From an uncultured Roseburia sp. (GTDB lineage Bacteria; Bacillota; Clostridia; Lachnospirales; Lachnospiraceae): a DNA stretch of 21,745 nucleotides. The stretch spans positions 1 through 21,745 of the forward strand of contig URUD01000044.1 in the NCBI GenBank assembly GCA_900550935.1. The letters are read 5' to 3'. This document shows, piece after piece, positions 15,172 through 21,745 of the stretch (position 1 is its first letter; each line of letters opens with the position of its first letter). Made by a program: the position numbers and the translations under genes. The notes under the pieces were generated by a model. That model was not told the origin of the DNA, did no database searches, and was given only the letters and a program-made list of their open reading frames with translations.

Positions 15172-16464
15172 CTATGATACTTTCAGCGTAAACTTCTGAA
15201 TGTCCTTTTCTGTACTTACTTTCTCGATCAGTGCACCAAGCGATGCAAGTTTGTTTTCAAATTCCTCGTAGCCACGCTCAATATAGTAGATGTCATCTAC
15301 CACAGTAATGCCCTCTCCGGAAAGTCCGGCGATGACCAGTGCCGCTCCTGCTCGCAGATCCGGTGCATTGACTCTCGCTCCAGTGTAGTTATTGACTCCA
15401 CTGATGATGGCAATATTGCTCTCCACTTTAATATTTGCTCCCATGCGTGCCAGCTCTCCGACATATTTGAAACGGTTTTCAAAGATACTTTCTGTCACGG
15501 TACTTGTTCCCTCAGAGATACCAAGTACAACCGCCATCTGTGGCTGCATATCAGTCGGAAAGCCCGGATATGGTAACGTTGTTACCTGTGTATGGTGCAT
15601 TGGTTTCGAAGAAACCACTCTGACTGCATCATCAAACTCTTCTACCTCGCACCCGATCTCAAGCAGCTTGGCACTGATCGCCTCTAAATGTTTCGGGATA
15701 ACATTTTTCACCGTCACATCACCTCTGGTAGCCGCTGCTGCCAACATAAAAGTTCCCGCCTCAATCTGATCCGGAATAATAGAATACTCTGTCTTGTGCA
15801 GTTTCTCCACTCCGACAATACGGATGACATCGGTTCCTGCACCGCGGATATTGGCTCCCATACTGTTTAAGAAGTTTGCTGCATCTACAACATGTGGTTC
15901 TTTTGCTGCATTTTCAATGATGGTTTTGCCCTCTGCCAGTGCCGCTGCCATCATAATGTTGATCGTTGCCCCAACAGAAACCTTATCCAGATAAATATGA
16001 GTTCCCTTTAAACGCTCTGCGGAGGCAATTACCATTCCATGACTGATGTCAACGGTTGCCCCCAATGCACGAAATCCTTTTAAGTGCAGGTCAAACGGAC
16101 GGCTTCCGATGTCGCATCCACCCGGAAGTGCCACTTCCGCATGTTTATATTTTCCAAGTAATGCGCCAAGCAGATAATAAGACGCACGGATCTTGCGGAT
16201 ATATTCATTATCCACAACAAAATTACGGATAAAAGATCCGTTCATCTTTACGGTATGGGCATCCAACCGGTCTACTTTTGCGCCAATGCTCTCGATCGCA
16301 TTTAATAATACATTGATATCCCTGACATTCGGGAGATTTTCTATTGTAACGGTCTCATCCGTCATGACTGCTGCAGAAATAATTGCAAGTGCTGCATTTT
16401 TTGCACCACCGATCTCCACTTCACCCACTAAAGGATTTCCACCTTTAATCACATACTGATCCAT
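15172..16464 (-). CDS. murA: UDP-N-acetylglucosamine 1-carboxyvinyltransferase
   Basis: 430 residues; the first committed step of peptidoglycan synthesis, transferring enolpyruvate from phosphoenolpyruvate to UDP-GlcNAc in the cytoplasm. Seen: GGAKNAAL (Lys22-Asn23, substrate binding), the active-site loop LPGGCDIGSRPFDLHL with the catalytic Cys117 (fosfomycin target, so the Cys-containing sensitive form), PYPGFPTDMQPQ with the catalytic-base Asp, and APDLRAGAALVIAGL near the C-terminus. Firmicutes often carry two copies (MurAA/MurAB); which of the two this is cannot be settled here. GAGGTG lies 6 nt before the ATG. Two tandem promoters precede it, and the terminator at 15120-15151 ends it. 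It follows the M23 endopeptidase gene, so both ends of wall turnover are neighbours. Confidence 0.97.
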   Translation of the reverse strand: MDQYVIKGGNPLVGEVEIGGAKNAALAIISAAVMTDETVTIENLPNVRDINVLLNAIESIGAKVDRLDAHTVKMNGSFIRNFVVDNEYIRKIRASYYLLGALLGKYKHAEVALPGGCDIGSRPFDLHLKGFRALGATVDISHGMVIASAERLKGTHIYLDKVSVGATINIMMAAALAEGKTIIENAAKEPHVVDAANFLNSMGANIRGAGTDVIRIVGVEKLHKTEYSIIPDQIEAGTFMLAAAATRGDVTVKNVIPKHLEAISAKLLEIGCEVEEFDDAVRVVSSKPMHHTQVTTLPYPGFPTDMQPQMAVVLGISEGTSTVTESIFENRFKYVGELARMGANIKVESNIAIISGVNNYTGARVNAPDLRAGAALVIAGLSGEGITVVDDIYYIERGYEEFENKLASLGALIEKVSTEKDIQKFTLKVS

Positions 16465-16500
16465 ATCACACCTCTATGAACACTTTCATACAAACACATC

Positions 16501-16530
16501 ATTATAGTGACTATTATGTGCATCTGTCAA
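16501..16530 (-). promoter_or_regulatory. Proximal promoter of murA
   Basis: TTGACA (16525-16530) and TATAAT (16501-16506), both perfect consensus boxes, are 18 nt apart on the minus strand. The leader would be about 30 nt. Confidence 0.8.
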
Positions 16531-16533
16531 GCA

Positions 16534-16563
16534 ATTATATCACAATTTGCTTTTCTTTGTAAA
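16534..16563 (-). promoter_or_regulatory. Distal promoter of murA
   Basis: TATAAT (16534-16539), with an extended TGA just upstream, lies 18 nt after TTTACA (16558-16563). It stands in tandem with the proximal promoter, the -10 of one being only 3 nt from the -35 of the other, so the two could not be occupied at the same time. Confidence 0.6.
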
Positions 16564-16580
16564 TAAACAGTTTCCTTCCA

Positions 16581-18143
16581 TTAATTGCTAATATATTTTA
16601 ATGGGTTGACTGCCGCACCATTGATATAGATTTCAAAATGCACATGCGGCCCGGTAGAACGCCCCGTACTTCCGCTAAGAGCGATCGGTTCGCCCTGCTC
16701 CACCTTCTGTCCAACCTTTACCAACAATTTACTGTTATGTGCATATCTGGTCATTCTGCCATCCGGATGACTGATGACCACGTTATTGCCGTATCCTCCA
16801 TTATAAGATGCCTGTATTACGGTTCCTCCGCAGGATGCGTACACAGTTGTTCCAACCGGGCATCCCCAGTCCACTCCTTTGTGCATTCGTCCCCAGCGCC
16901 GTCCGAAGCCTGACGTAAAATGTCCTCCTGCGATCGGTTTGATATACGTCGGTGGTATTACCGTTCCCTGCTCGATGACTGCAGCAGTCGACGGCACCAT
17001 CACGCGCTCTGCCAGCAGTTCTCTGTTGGTTTCCACTCCGTTTTCATACACGACCACATCATTTCTTTCCCGATGTCCGGTCGTTCCCTCCTGTCGTACC
17101 ACTTCCTGATTTGTATACCAGGAATTGTTCTCGATAATGATCGGTTCTTCTTCGTAATCCTCTTCGTAGACTTCACCTTTTGTCACTCGTACCTTAAGAT
17201 CCGGCTCCGGCACTGCAATGATCAGCTCCTGTCCGTCTCGGATGATCGCATCCGCACTCTCCATGCCATTTAATGCCATAATGGATGCCACTGTCGTATT
17301 GTTATCCAAAGCTATGACGGAAAGACAGTCTCCACTCTCTACTACATATATTTTATTCGATTCCTTCTCTTTTGTTACTTCCTCTACCGCTTTTGCGATG
17401 TCTGAGAGGTTGCCCTGCGCCACATAATTTTCGTATACCTCAACCTGCTCCACGAATTTCATGTCAAGGACTCCGGTCTGATAGGTCTGTGTCACATCAA
17501 AATCACTCCCTGCCGTCTCTTCCGCAAGGACTTTCTCGGAAACAGACATACTTCCTGCACTTAAAAAGCTCTCTGTCTCGCCGGTTCCATCTATGGCATT
17601 CTCCCCCGCCGCAGTCGCAGACAACTGTGCCCGCAGCAATCCGCTCATATGGGTGTTTTCCGTGCGTACTGTTGTCTGATACGCCTCTGCACCCTCCGTG
17701 TGATCCTTTACCTGATCCAAAAATGACTCCACATCCTCCAGCGTTTTGAAATTGCCGCGATAGTCTCCTATTGCAACCGTATAAACCTGCTCTTTATCGG
17801 AAATGATCTTTTCCTGCAATACACTCTTTAATGTTTCCTGAAATGCCTCTTCTCCCTGCAGTCTGACAAATGGTTTTTTTTCAGTATCTGCACTCCAGAC
17901 ATAATCCATACATAATTTTTCATCATTTTCGGCGGCAAGTGCTCTCCTCGCCTCGCAGAATGCCACCGAAACATCCAGATCCTGTGGCACATATCCCACC
18001 ACAGTTCCGTCCACGCTGACACTCTGATATGCCTGTCCAAAACTGTATTCTCTTGAAACGCAAAACAGCACCAAAAGCAGCAGAAAAACTCCTGCTGCTA
18101 TGGCACTTCCTTTTATTTTTCCAGAAAACATTCTCTTTTGCAT
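16581..18143 (-). CDS. Membrane-anchored LysM-G5-M23 peptidoglycan endopeptidase
   Basis: 520 residues. One membrane helix at about 11-29 anchors it with the rest outside. A long region of no recognised fold (30-260) follows, then LysM (about 265-311, IYVVESGDCLSVIALDNN) for glycan binding, a G5-like domain (about 317-393, ending VMVPSTAAVIEQGT), and an M23 domain (about 405-517). The zinc and catalytic residues are visible: His421 and Asp425 (HKGVDWG), and His500 and His502 (GPHVHFE), so it should cleave peptide cross-links. Its ATG overlaps the stop of the AroK-like gene (TAATG), which couples their translation; a second ATG four codons on is an alternative start. No terminator is seen before murA. 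In spore formers LysM/M23 proteins also serve in engulfment, but nothing here proves that role. Confidence 0.92.
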   Translation of the reverse strand: MQKRMFSGKIKGSAIAAGVFLLLLVLFCVSREYSFGQAYQSVSVDGTVVGYVPQDLDVSVAFCEARRALAAENDEKLCMDYVWSADTEKKPFVRLQGEEAFQETLKSVLQEKIISDKEQVYTVAIGDYRGNFKTLEDVESFLDQVKDHTEGAEAYQTTVRTENTHMSGLLRAQLSATAAGENAIDGTGETESFLSAGSMSVSEKVLAEETAGSDFDVTQTYQTGVLDMKFVEQVEVYENYVAQGNLSDIAKAVEEVTKEKESNKIYVVESGDCLSVIALDNNTTVASIMALNGMESADAIIRDGQELIIAVPEPDLKVRVTKGEVYEEDYEEEPIIIENNSWYTNQEVVRQEGTTGHRERNDVVVYENGVETNRELLAERVMVPSTAAVIEQGTVIPPTYIKPIAGGHFTSGFGRRWGRMHKGVDWGCPVGTTVYASCGGTVIQASYNGGYGNNVVISHPDGRMTRYAHNSKLLVKVGQKVEQGEPIALSGSTGRSTGPHVHFEIYINGAAVNPLKYISN

Positions 18144-18649
18144 TAAAACCGATCCTTTAATTTTAATATTTTATCAATCGTCTGCTCTATGCTGCACCGC
18201 TCTTCATCTACAGTGAGATCCGCATATTTCTCATACAGTGGAACACGTTCCTCATATAGATCCTTTAAGGTCTGTCCGTCTTTTAACACGACACCTCTGC
18301 CCTTGATATCTCTCAGTCTCTTCTGCAGTTCCTCATAAGGAAGCTTTAAGTACAGGACCGTACCGATCTCCTTTAAATGCGCCATTGCCTCTGCGCCGTA
18401 AACAACACTTCCACCGGTCGCGATGATGGCATGCTCTGCCTCTATGCTGCTATTAACGCGGTTCTCAACTTCAATAAACCCTTCCGCGCCAACTTCTGCG
18501 ATGATCTCACGCAGTAACTTTTTTTCTTTTTCCTGTATCACCAGATCTGCATCAATAAAATCATATCCCAGCATTTTTGCCAGCACCACACCGATAGTAC
18601 TCTTTCCGACGCCTGGCATACCGATCAGAACAATATTATTCTTTTTCAT
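18143..18649 (-). CDS. Shikimate kinase-like P-loop kinase (AroK family)
   Basis: 168 residues, a typical AroK length. Seen: Walker A GMPGVGKST at 10-18, the DADLVI segment at 33-38 that supplies the shikimate-binding Asp in AroK, ATGGSVVYG as Walker B-like strand, a lid with KGRGVVLK, and ERVPLYEKYADLTV with the conserved Arg near 134. AroK phosphorylates shikimate with ATP in the aromatic amino-acid pathway. Two departures: the substrate motif GFRxxE reads GFIEVE, so the shikimate-contacting Arg is Ile, and the usual GGG loop has one Gly fewer. No other aro gene is nearby; the neighbours are wall and export genes. So the family is sure, but the shikimate assignment is not. The start ATG at 18649 follows AAAGG by 11 nt, and its stop overlaps the endopeptidase start. 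Confidence 0.85.
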   Translation of the reverse strand: MKKNNIVLIGMPGVGKSTIGVVLAKMLGYDFIDADLVIQEKEKKLLREIIAEVGAEGFIEVENRVNSSIEAEHAIIATGGSVVYGAEAMAHLKEIGTVLYLKLPYEELQKRLRDIKGRGVVLKDGQTLKDLYEERVPLYEKYADLTVDEERCSIEQTIDKILKLKDRF

Positions 18650-18669
18650 TGTAAAACGTACCTTTCTGT

Positions 18670-18704
18670 AAAAAACAAGGCACCCAAATCTCTCAGGTAC
18701 CTTG
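18670..18704 (-). terminator. Intrinsic terminator after the PrsA-like lipoprotein gene
   Basis: CAAGGUACC (18696-18704) pairs with GGUGCCUUG (18676-18684, one G-U), and six U (18670-18675) follow. The AroK-like gene begins 20 nt downstream without an obvious promoter, so some read-through is likely. Confidence 0.8.
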
Positions 18705-18709
18705 CCATT

Positions 18710-19786
18710 TTACTGTAATTCAGTCGTAGCTTCTGTGTTTTCCACGGTCTCTGTACTGTCTTTTACCAACGTAAACAAGTTATCAAAGGTAACGGTATCC
18801 CAGACTTTGGATTTCAGTTTCCAGGTATCTTTCTCCTCAAATCCTGCTAACACATCATCATACAGGGTATCCTGACGATCTTTGATAATGCTCTGTCTGG
18901 TTTCTTCGGTTGCATCCTCATCAAACTCCTTGTCCAGACGAACAACATAATAGCTATTGTCTGTATCGATCGCGCCTGAAATGCCACCTTCTTTTAACAT
19001 CTGCAACTGATTTAACACTTCTTCTTTTATGCTGCTGTTTTCTCCATCTGCACGGAACGTTCCTGTGCTGACAGTATATCCGTAACTGTCGGCTGCTGCC
19101 TCAAGTCCATCCCCGGCTGCTTTTGCGGCAAACTCTTCTGCCTCGTTTTTCGCCTGTGCTTCCTGTTCCTCCGTACTCTCTGCCACTTCGGTTCCATCCA
19201 CAGACTCTGTACTGCTGCTCGTAGAATCAGTCTTTGAAATGGTAACGTAGCTATAAGAGCTGGTCTTTGCCTCGTCATCGCTGACCTCAGTATCCGCATC
19301 TGCAATGATCGCCTCACGCATCTTGGTCTGGATGGTTGTCAGTGTCAGGTATTCTTCCACGATATCCTCGGTTGCACCCAGTGCGTTTAAGGCATCCTTG
19401 TCGTTGTCTGCAAGAAATGCCTGTGCCGTCTCTGTAATGGCTGCCTTTTCCTCATCGCTTAAGCTGACATTATAGTCATCCATATGAAGCTGTAAAGTAT
19501 ACATATCCTGCACGGTCTTGATCGCATCTTCTTTAAAGCTCTCTGCCATCGTCTTGCCGGAACCATACATATCGGTTGACCATACATTTTCTCCGAACAG
19601 CTGACGATAGAAGTCATCTGCATTTGCCTGAAGCAGTCTTGCAGTAAAATTGGCTATGCCAAGTGAGATCGGTTCATCGTTTAATGTTGCTACTGTTTTA
19701 TTTTTATCTACACCGCCACATCCTGCAAGAAGTGATACAGCCGTTACCATGCTAAGTAGAAATGCGGTTATTCTTTTTGTTCTCAT
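18710..19786 (-). CDS. SurA/PrsA-like foldase lipoprotein
   Basis: 358 residues, lipid-anchored on the outer face: signal peptide with lipobox LLAGC (Cys23). The 27-170 part starts with VATLNDEPISLGIANF, as in SurA-N/PrsA chaperone domains, and is mainly helical. The 175-290 part looks like a degenerate parvulin: first strand SYSYVTISK, a Ser/Thr/Glu-rich insertion (about 190-215), helix EAEEFAAKAAGDGLEAAADSYG, and last strand near DNSYYVVRLDKEF. The usual catalytic residues of parvulin prolyl isomerases are not recognisable, so a chaperone role for exported proteins is likelier than catalysis. AGGAGG precedes the ATG. It has its own promoter (19829-19857) right after mfd, the same order (mfd then a foldase) as in some other Firmicutes. 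Confidence 0.8.
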   Translation of the reverse strand: MRTKRITAFLLSMVTAVSLLAGCGGVDKNKTVATLNDEPISLGIANFTARLLQANADDFYRQLFGENVWSTDMYGSGKTMAESFKEDAIKTVQDMYTLQLHMDDYNVSLSDEEKAAITETAQAFLADNDKDALNALGATEDIVEEYLTLTTIQTKMREAIIADADTEVSDDEAKTSSYSYVTISKTDSTSSSTESVDGTEVAESTEEQEAQAKNEAEEFAAKAAGDGLEAAADSYGYTVSTGTFRADGENSSIKEEVLNQLQMLKEGGISGAIDTDNSYYVVRLDKEFDEDATEETRQSIIKDRQDTLYDDVLAGFEEKDTWKLKSKVWDTVTFDNLFTLVKDSTETVENTEATTELQ

Positions 19787-19828
19787 AGATTCCTCCTGTT
19801 TTTCCCTTTCCGGGGCATTACCTGTTTC

Positions 19829-19857
19829 ATTATAGTGCTTTTTCCTACAGGTCGCAA
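19829..19857 (-). promoter_or_regulatory. Promoter of the PrsA-like lipoprotein gene
   Basis: TTGCGA (19852-19857) and TATAAT (19829-19834) are 17 nt apart on the minus strand. A 6-bp inverted repeat, ACCTGT (19820-19825) with ACAGGT (19847-19852), brackets the -10 box and could be an operator; it is short enough to be chance. Confidence 0.75.
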
Positions 19858-19865
19858 GATTTTTT

Positions 19866-21745
19866 TCATTTCGTATCTGTGTTTCCCGGAAGCAGGATCT
19901 CTGCTGCTTCGGAAAGAAAATCTTCCAAAATGTCTTTGGTGTCTGCCTTTTTCTCTCTGGTATTCTTATTTAATTCCCAGATAAAATATGGTGCTTTTGC
20001 ATCTGCCACAAACCGCAGGCTGTCCTTGTGCGCTGCGACAAACTCCGGTATCCCTGCCACATCGATCTTTGCCTTTTCATACAGTGTAAATTTCAGATGA
20101 CTGCCTTTCTGTGCCACTTCTGTAAAATACACATGATGTGCCATTGACTTGATTTTGGCAATAAACAAAAGATTTTCCACCGATTTCGGCAGATCTCCAA
20201 AGCGGTCTAACAGTTCCTCTAACATCTCTTCGGTCTCTTCTTCCGTCTCTATCCCCGCGATCCGCTTATAAATATCCAGCTTCTGGAATTCATTCGGGAT
20301 GTATCCCATCGGGATGTACGCATCGATATCAATGTCAATCGAAGTATCGAAACTCTCTTCCACCGCAATGCCTTTTGCTTCTTTTACCGCTTCATTTAAC
20401 ATCTTGCAGTACAGATCGTATCCGACTGCCTCCATATGTCCATGCTGCTCGGCTCCAAGCAGGTTTCCAGCCCCCCGGATCTCCAGATCGCGCATCGCAA
20501 TTTTAAATCCGCTGCCCAGTTCCGTGTACTCCTTGATCGCGGCAAGTCGTTTCTCCGCAATCTCTTTTAGCATTTTATCCCTTTTATACATCAGAAACGC
20601 ATACGATGTCCGGTTCGAACGTCCCACACGCCCTCTGAGCTGATAGAGCTGGGAGAGTCCCATATTATCCGCATCATGGATGATCATGGTATTGACATTG
20701 GAAATATCCAGTCCGGTCTCGATGATCGTGGTGGACACCAGTACATCGATCTCCCCATTGATGAAACGGTACATGATATTTTCCAGTTCCGTCTCTTTCA
20801 TCTGTCCGTGCGCATAGGCAACGTTTGCTTCCGGCACCAGCTCTGCGATCTTCGCTGCCACATCCCCGATCTCTTTGACCCGGTTATACACATAGTACGC
20901 CTGTCCGCCACGGGAAAGTTCTCTGGCGATTGCCTCACGCACAAGTTCTTCGTTAAATTCCATCACATAGGTCTGGATCGGGATACGATCCATCGGCGGC
21001 TCCTCGAGTACGCTCATATCACGGATCCCGATCAGGCTCATATGCAGTGTTCTGGGAATTGGTGTTGCCGTCAAAGTCAGCACGTCGATGTTGTTTTTCA
21101 TCTGCTTGATCTTTTCCTTATGTGCCACGCCAAACCGCTGCTCCTCATCAATGATAAGCAGTCCAAGATCCTTATACACCACATCTTTGGACAGCAGACG
21201 ATGTGTTCCAATGATGATGTCGACCGATCCCTTTTTGAGCCCCTCGATTGTTTTTTTCTGCTCCGCAGGGCTGCGAAACCGGCATAACAGATCCACATTT
21301 ACCGGAAAATCTTTCATGCGCTGTGCAAAATTATTGTAATGCTGCTGCGCCAGGATCGTCGTTGGCACTAAGAATGCAACCTGCTTTCCGTCCTGAACTG
21401 CCTTAAACGCTGCACGGATGGCGATCTCGGTCTTTCCATATCCGACATCTCCGCAGATCAGACGGTCCATGATCTTGGTGCTCTCCATGTCCTGTTTGGT
21501 CGCTTCGATCGCCAGTTCCTGATCCTCAGTCTCCTCAAACGGGAACATCTCTTCAAATTCCCGCTGCCAGACCGTATCCGGTCCATACACGAATCCCTCT
21601 TTGCTCTGGCGCGCAGCATAGAGCCGGACGAGGTCCTGTGCGATCTCTTTGACCGCTCCACGCACCTTAGTCTTAGTCCTATTCCATTCCTGTCCGCCCA
21701 GTTTATTTAATCTTGGTTTCCTGGCATCCGCGCCGGCATATTTCT
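19866..21745 (-). CDS. mfd: Transcription-repair coupling factor, C-terminal part (5' end beyond window)
   Basis: 626 codons visible, open to the right edge. The reading frame is continuous through 21743 with KYAGADARKPRLNKLGGQEW, typical mid-Mfd sequence, so the GTG at 21665 is not a start. Mfd displaces RNA polymerase stalled at DNA damage and recruits UvrA. Seen: the end of the polymerase-interacting region, the translocase motor with Walker A GDVGYGKTEIA, the DEEQ box (IIDEEQRFGV), TATPIPRTLHM, the second RecA-like lobe with TTIIETGLDI and QLRGRVGRSNR, the TRG motif region ending DLEIRGAGNLLGAEQHGHM, and the C-terminal D7 domain to TDTK. Full-length proteins are about 1150 residues, so the N-terminal UvrB-like part is missing only because of the window. 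The stop is followed 8 nt later by the promoter of the foldase gene; no clear terminator is seen. Confidence 0.97.
   Translation of the reverse strand, partial: KYAGADARKPRLNKLGGQEWNRTKTKVRGAVKEIAQDLVRLYAARQSKEGFVYGPDTVWQREFEEMFPFEETEDQELAIEATKQDMESTKIMDRLICGDVGYGKTEIAIRAAFKAVQDGKQVAFLVPTTILAQQHYNNFAQRMKDFPVNVDLLCRFRSPAEQKKTIEGLKKGSVDIIIGTHRLLSKDVVYKDLGLLIIDEEQRFGVAHKEKIKQMKNNIDVLTLTATPIPRTLHMSLIGIRDMSVLEEPPMDRIPIQTYVMEFNEELVREAIARELSRGGQAYYVYNRVKEIGDVAAKIAELVPEANVAYAHGQMKETELENIMYRFINGEIDVLVSTTIIETGLDISNVNTMIIHDADNMGLSQLYQLRGRVGRSNRTSYAFLMYKRDKMLKEIAEKRLAAIKEYTELGSGFKIAMRDLEIRGAGNLLGAEQHGHMEAVGYDLYCKMLNEAVKEAKGIAVEESFDTSIDIDIDAYIPMGYIPNEFQKLDIYKRIAGIETEEETEEMLEELLDRFGDLPKSVENLLFIAKIKSMAHHVYFTEVAQKGSHLKFTLYEKAKIDVAGIPEFVAAHKDSLRFVADAKAPYFIWELNKNTREKKADTKDILEDFLSEAAEILLPGNTDTK

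Noticed and set aside
18676..18704. CTGAGAG/TCTCAGG text reminiscent of TPP or glycine riboswitch cores
   Set aside because: It is only the loop and arm of the intrinsic terminator after the foldase gene; the rest of either aptamer is absent.
20676..21287. 203-codon open frame on the plus strand
   Set aside because: It is antisense to the motor domain of mfd; His/Asp/Leu-rich composition typical of reversed helicase codons and no domain.
1..21745. Search for tRNA or rRNA genes, CRISPR repeats, transposase genes or phage genes
   Set aside because: Intergenic gaps are short and accounted for by promoters, terminators and the SAM leader; nothing resembling these elements was seen.

Overview
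The window reads as ordinary core chromosome of a low-to-mid GC, Gram-positive, probably spore-forming anaerobe of the Lachnospiraceae (Roseburia/Agathobacter-like). The reasons are strong AGGAGG-type ribosome binding sites, consensus sigma-A promoters, a SAM-I riboswitch upstream of metK, a CotS-type spore coat gene, a short archaeal/eukaryal-type prolyl-tRNA synthetase and lipoproteins with Gram-positive lipoboxes. The genus is an inference from protein style; no rRNA gene is present. I see no tRNA, CRISPR array, insertion sequence, prophage or attachment site.

Layout, following transcription, which runs right to left on the minus strand for all genes but one. (1) 21745-19866: 3' two thirds of the visible mfd gene, cut by the window edge. 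(2) 19857-16581: envelope/export block with its own promoter: a SurA/PrsA-like lipoprotein, then after a terminator an AroK-like kinase whose stop overlaps the start (TAATG) of a membrane-anchored LysM-G5-M23 endopeptidase. (3) 16563-15172: murA with two tandem promoters, closed by a bidirectional terminator that it shares with (4) the only plus-strand gene, an HD-GYP c-di-GMP phosphodiesterase (14009-15115). (5) 13931-12410: metK, driven by a consensus promoter and a SAM-I riboswitch with an overlapping antiterminator and terminator. (6) 12345-9408: an operon of sensor kinase, OmpR-type regulator (23-nt overlap) and RluA-family pseudouridine synthase. (7) proS, with a promoter lying inside the terminator of the previous operon. 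(8) 7865-2117: a large TPR-GAF-GGDEF protein, cca (ATGA overlap) and a CotS-family kinase-like coat protein, whose ribosome binding site lies in a long hairpin. (9) A PEGA-domain lipoprotein broken by an in-frame TAG. (10) The 5' part of a phosphohexomutase gene.

Together the genes cover housekeeping (tRNA charging and CCA repair, SAM synthesis, transcription-coupled repair), peptidoglycan synthesis and remodelling, and signalling (one two-component system plus one enzyme on each side of c-di-GMP turnover). I did not find an obviously new multi-gene system. The points most worth a second look are local: the amber codon inside the PEGA domain, the cca-cotS hairpin, promoters packed into terminators, a mosaic-looking phosphomutase N-terminus, an NTPase-like domain without a P-loop on the GGDEF protein, and an AroK-like kinase without the usual substrate-binding arginine.
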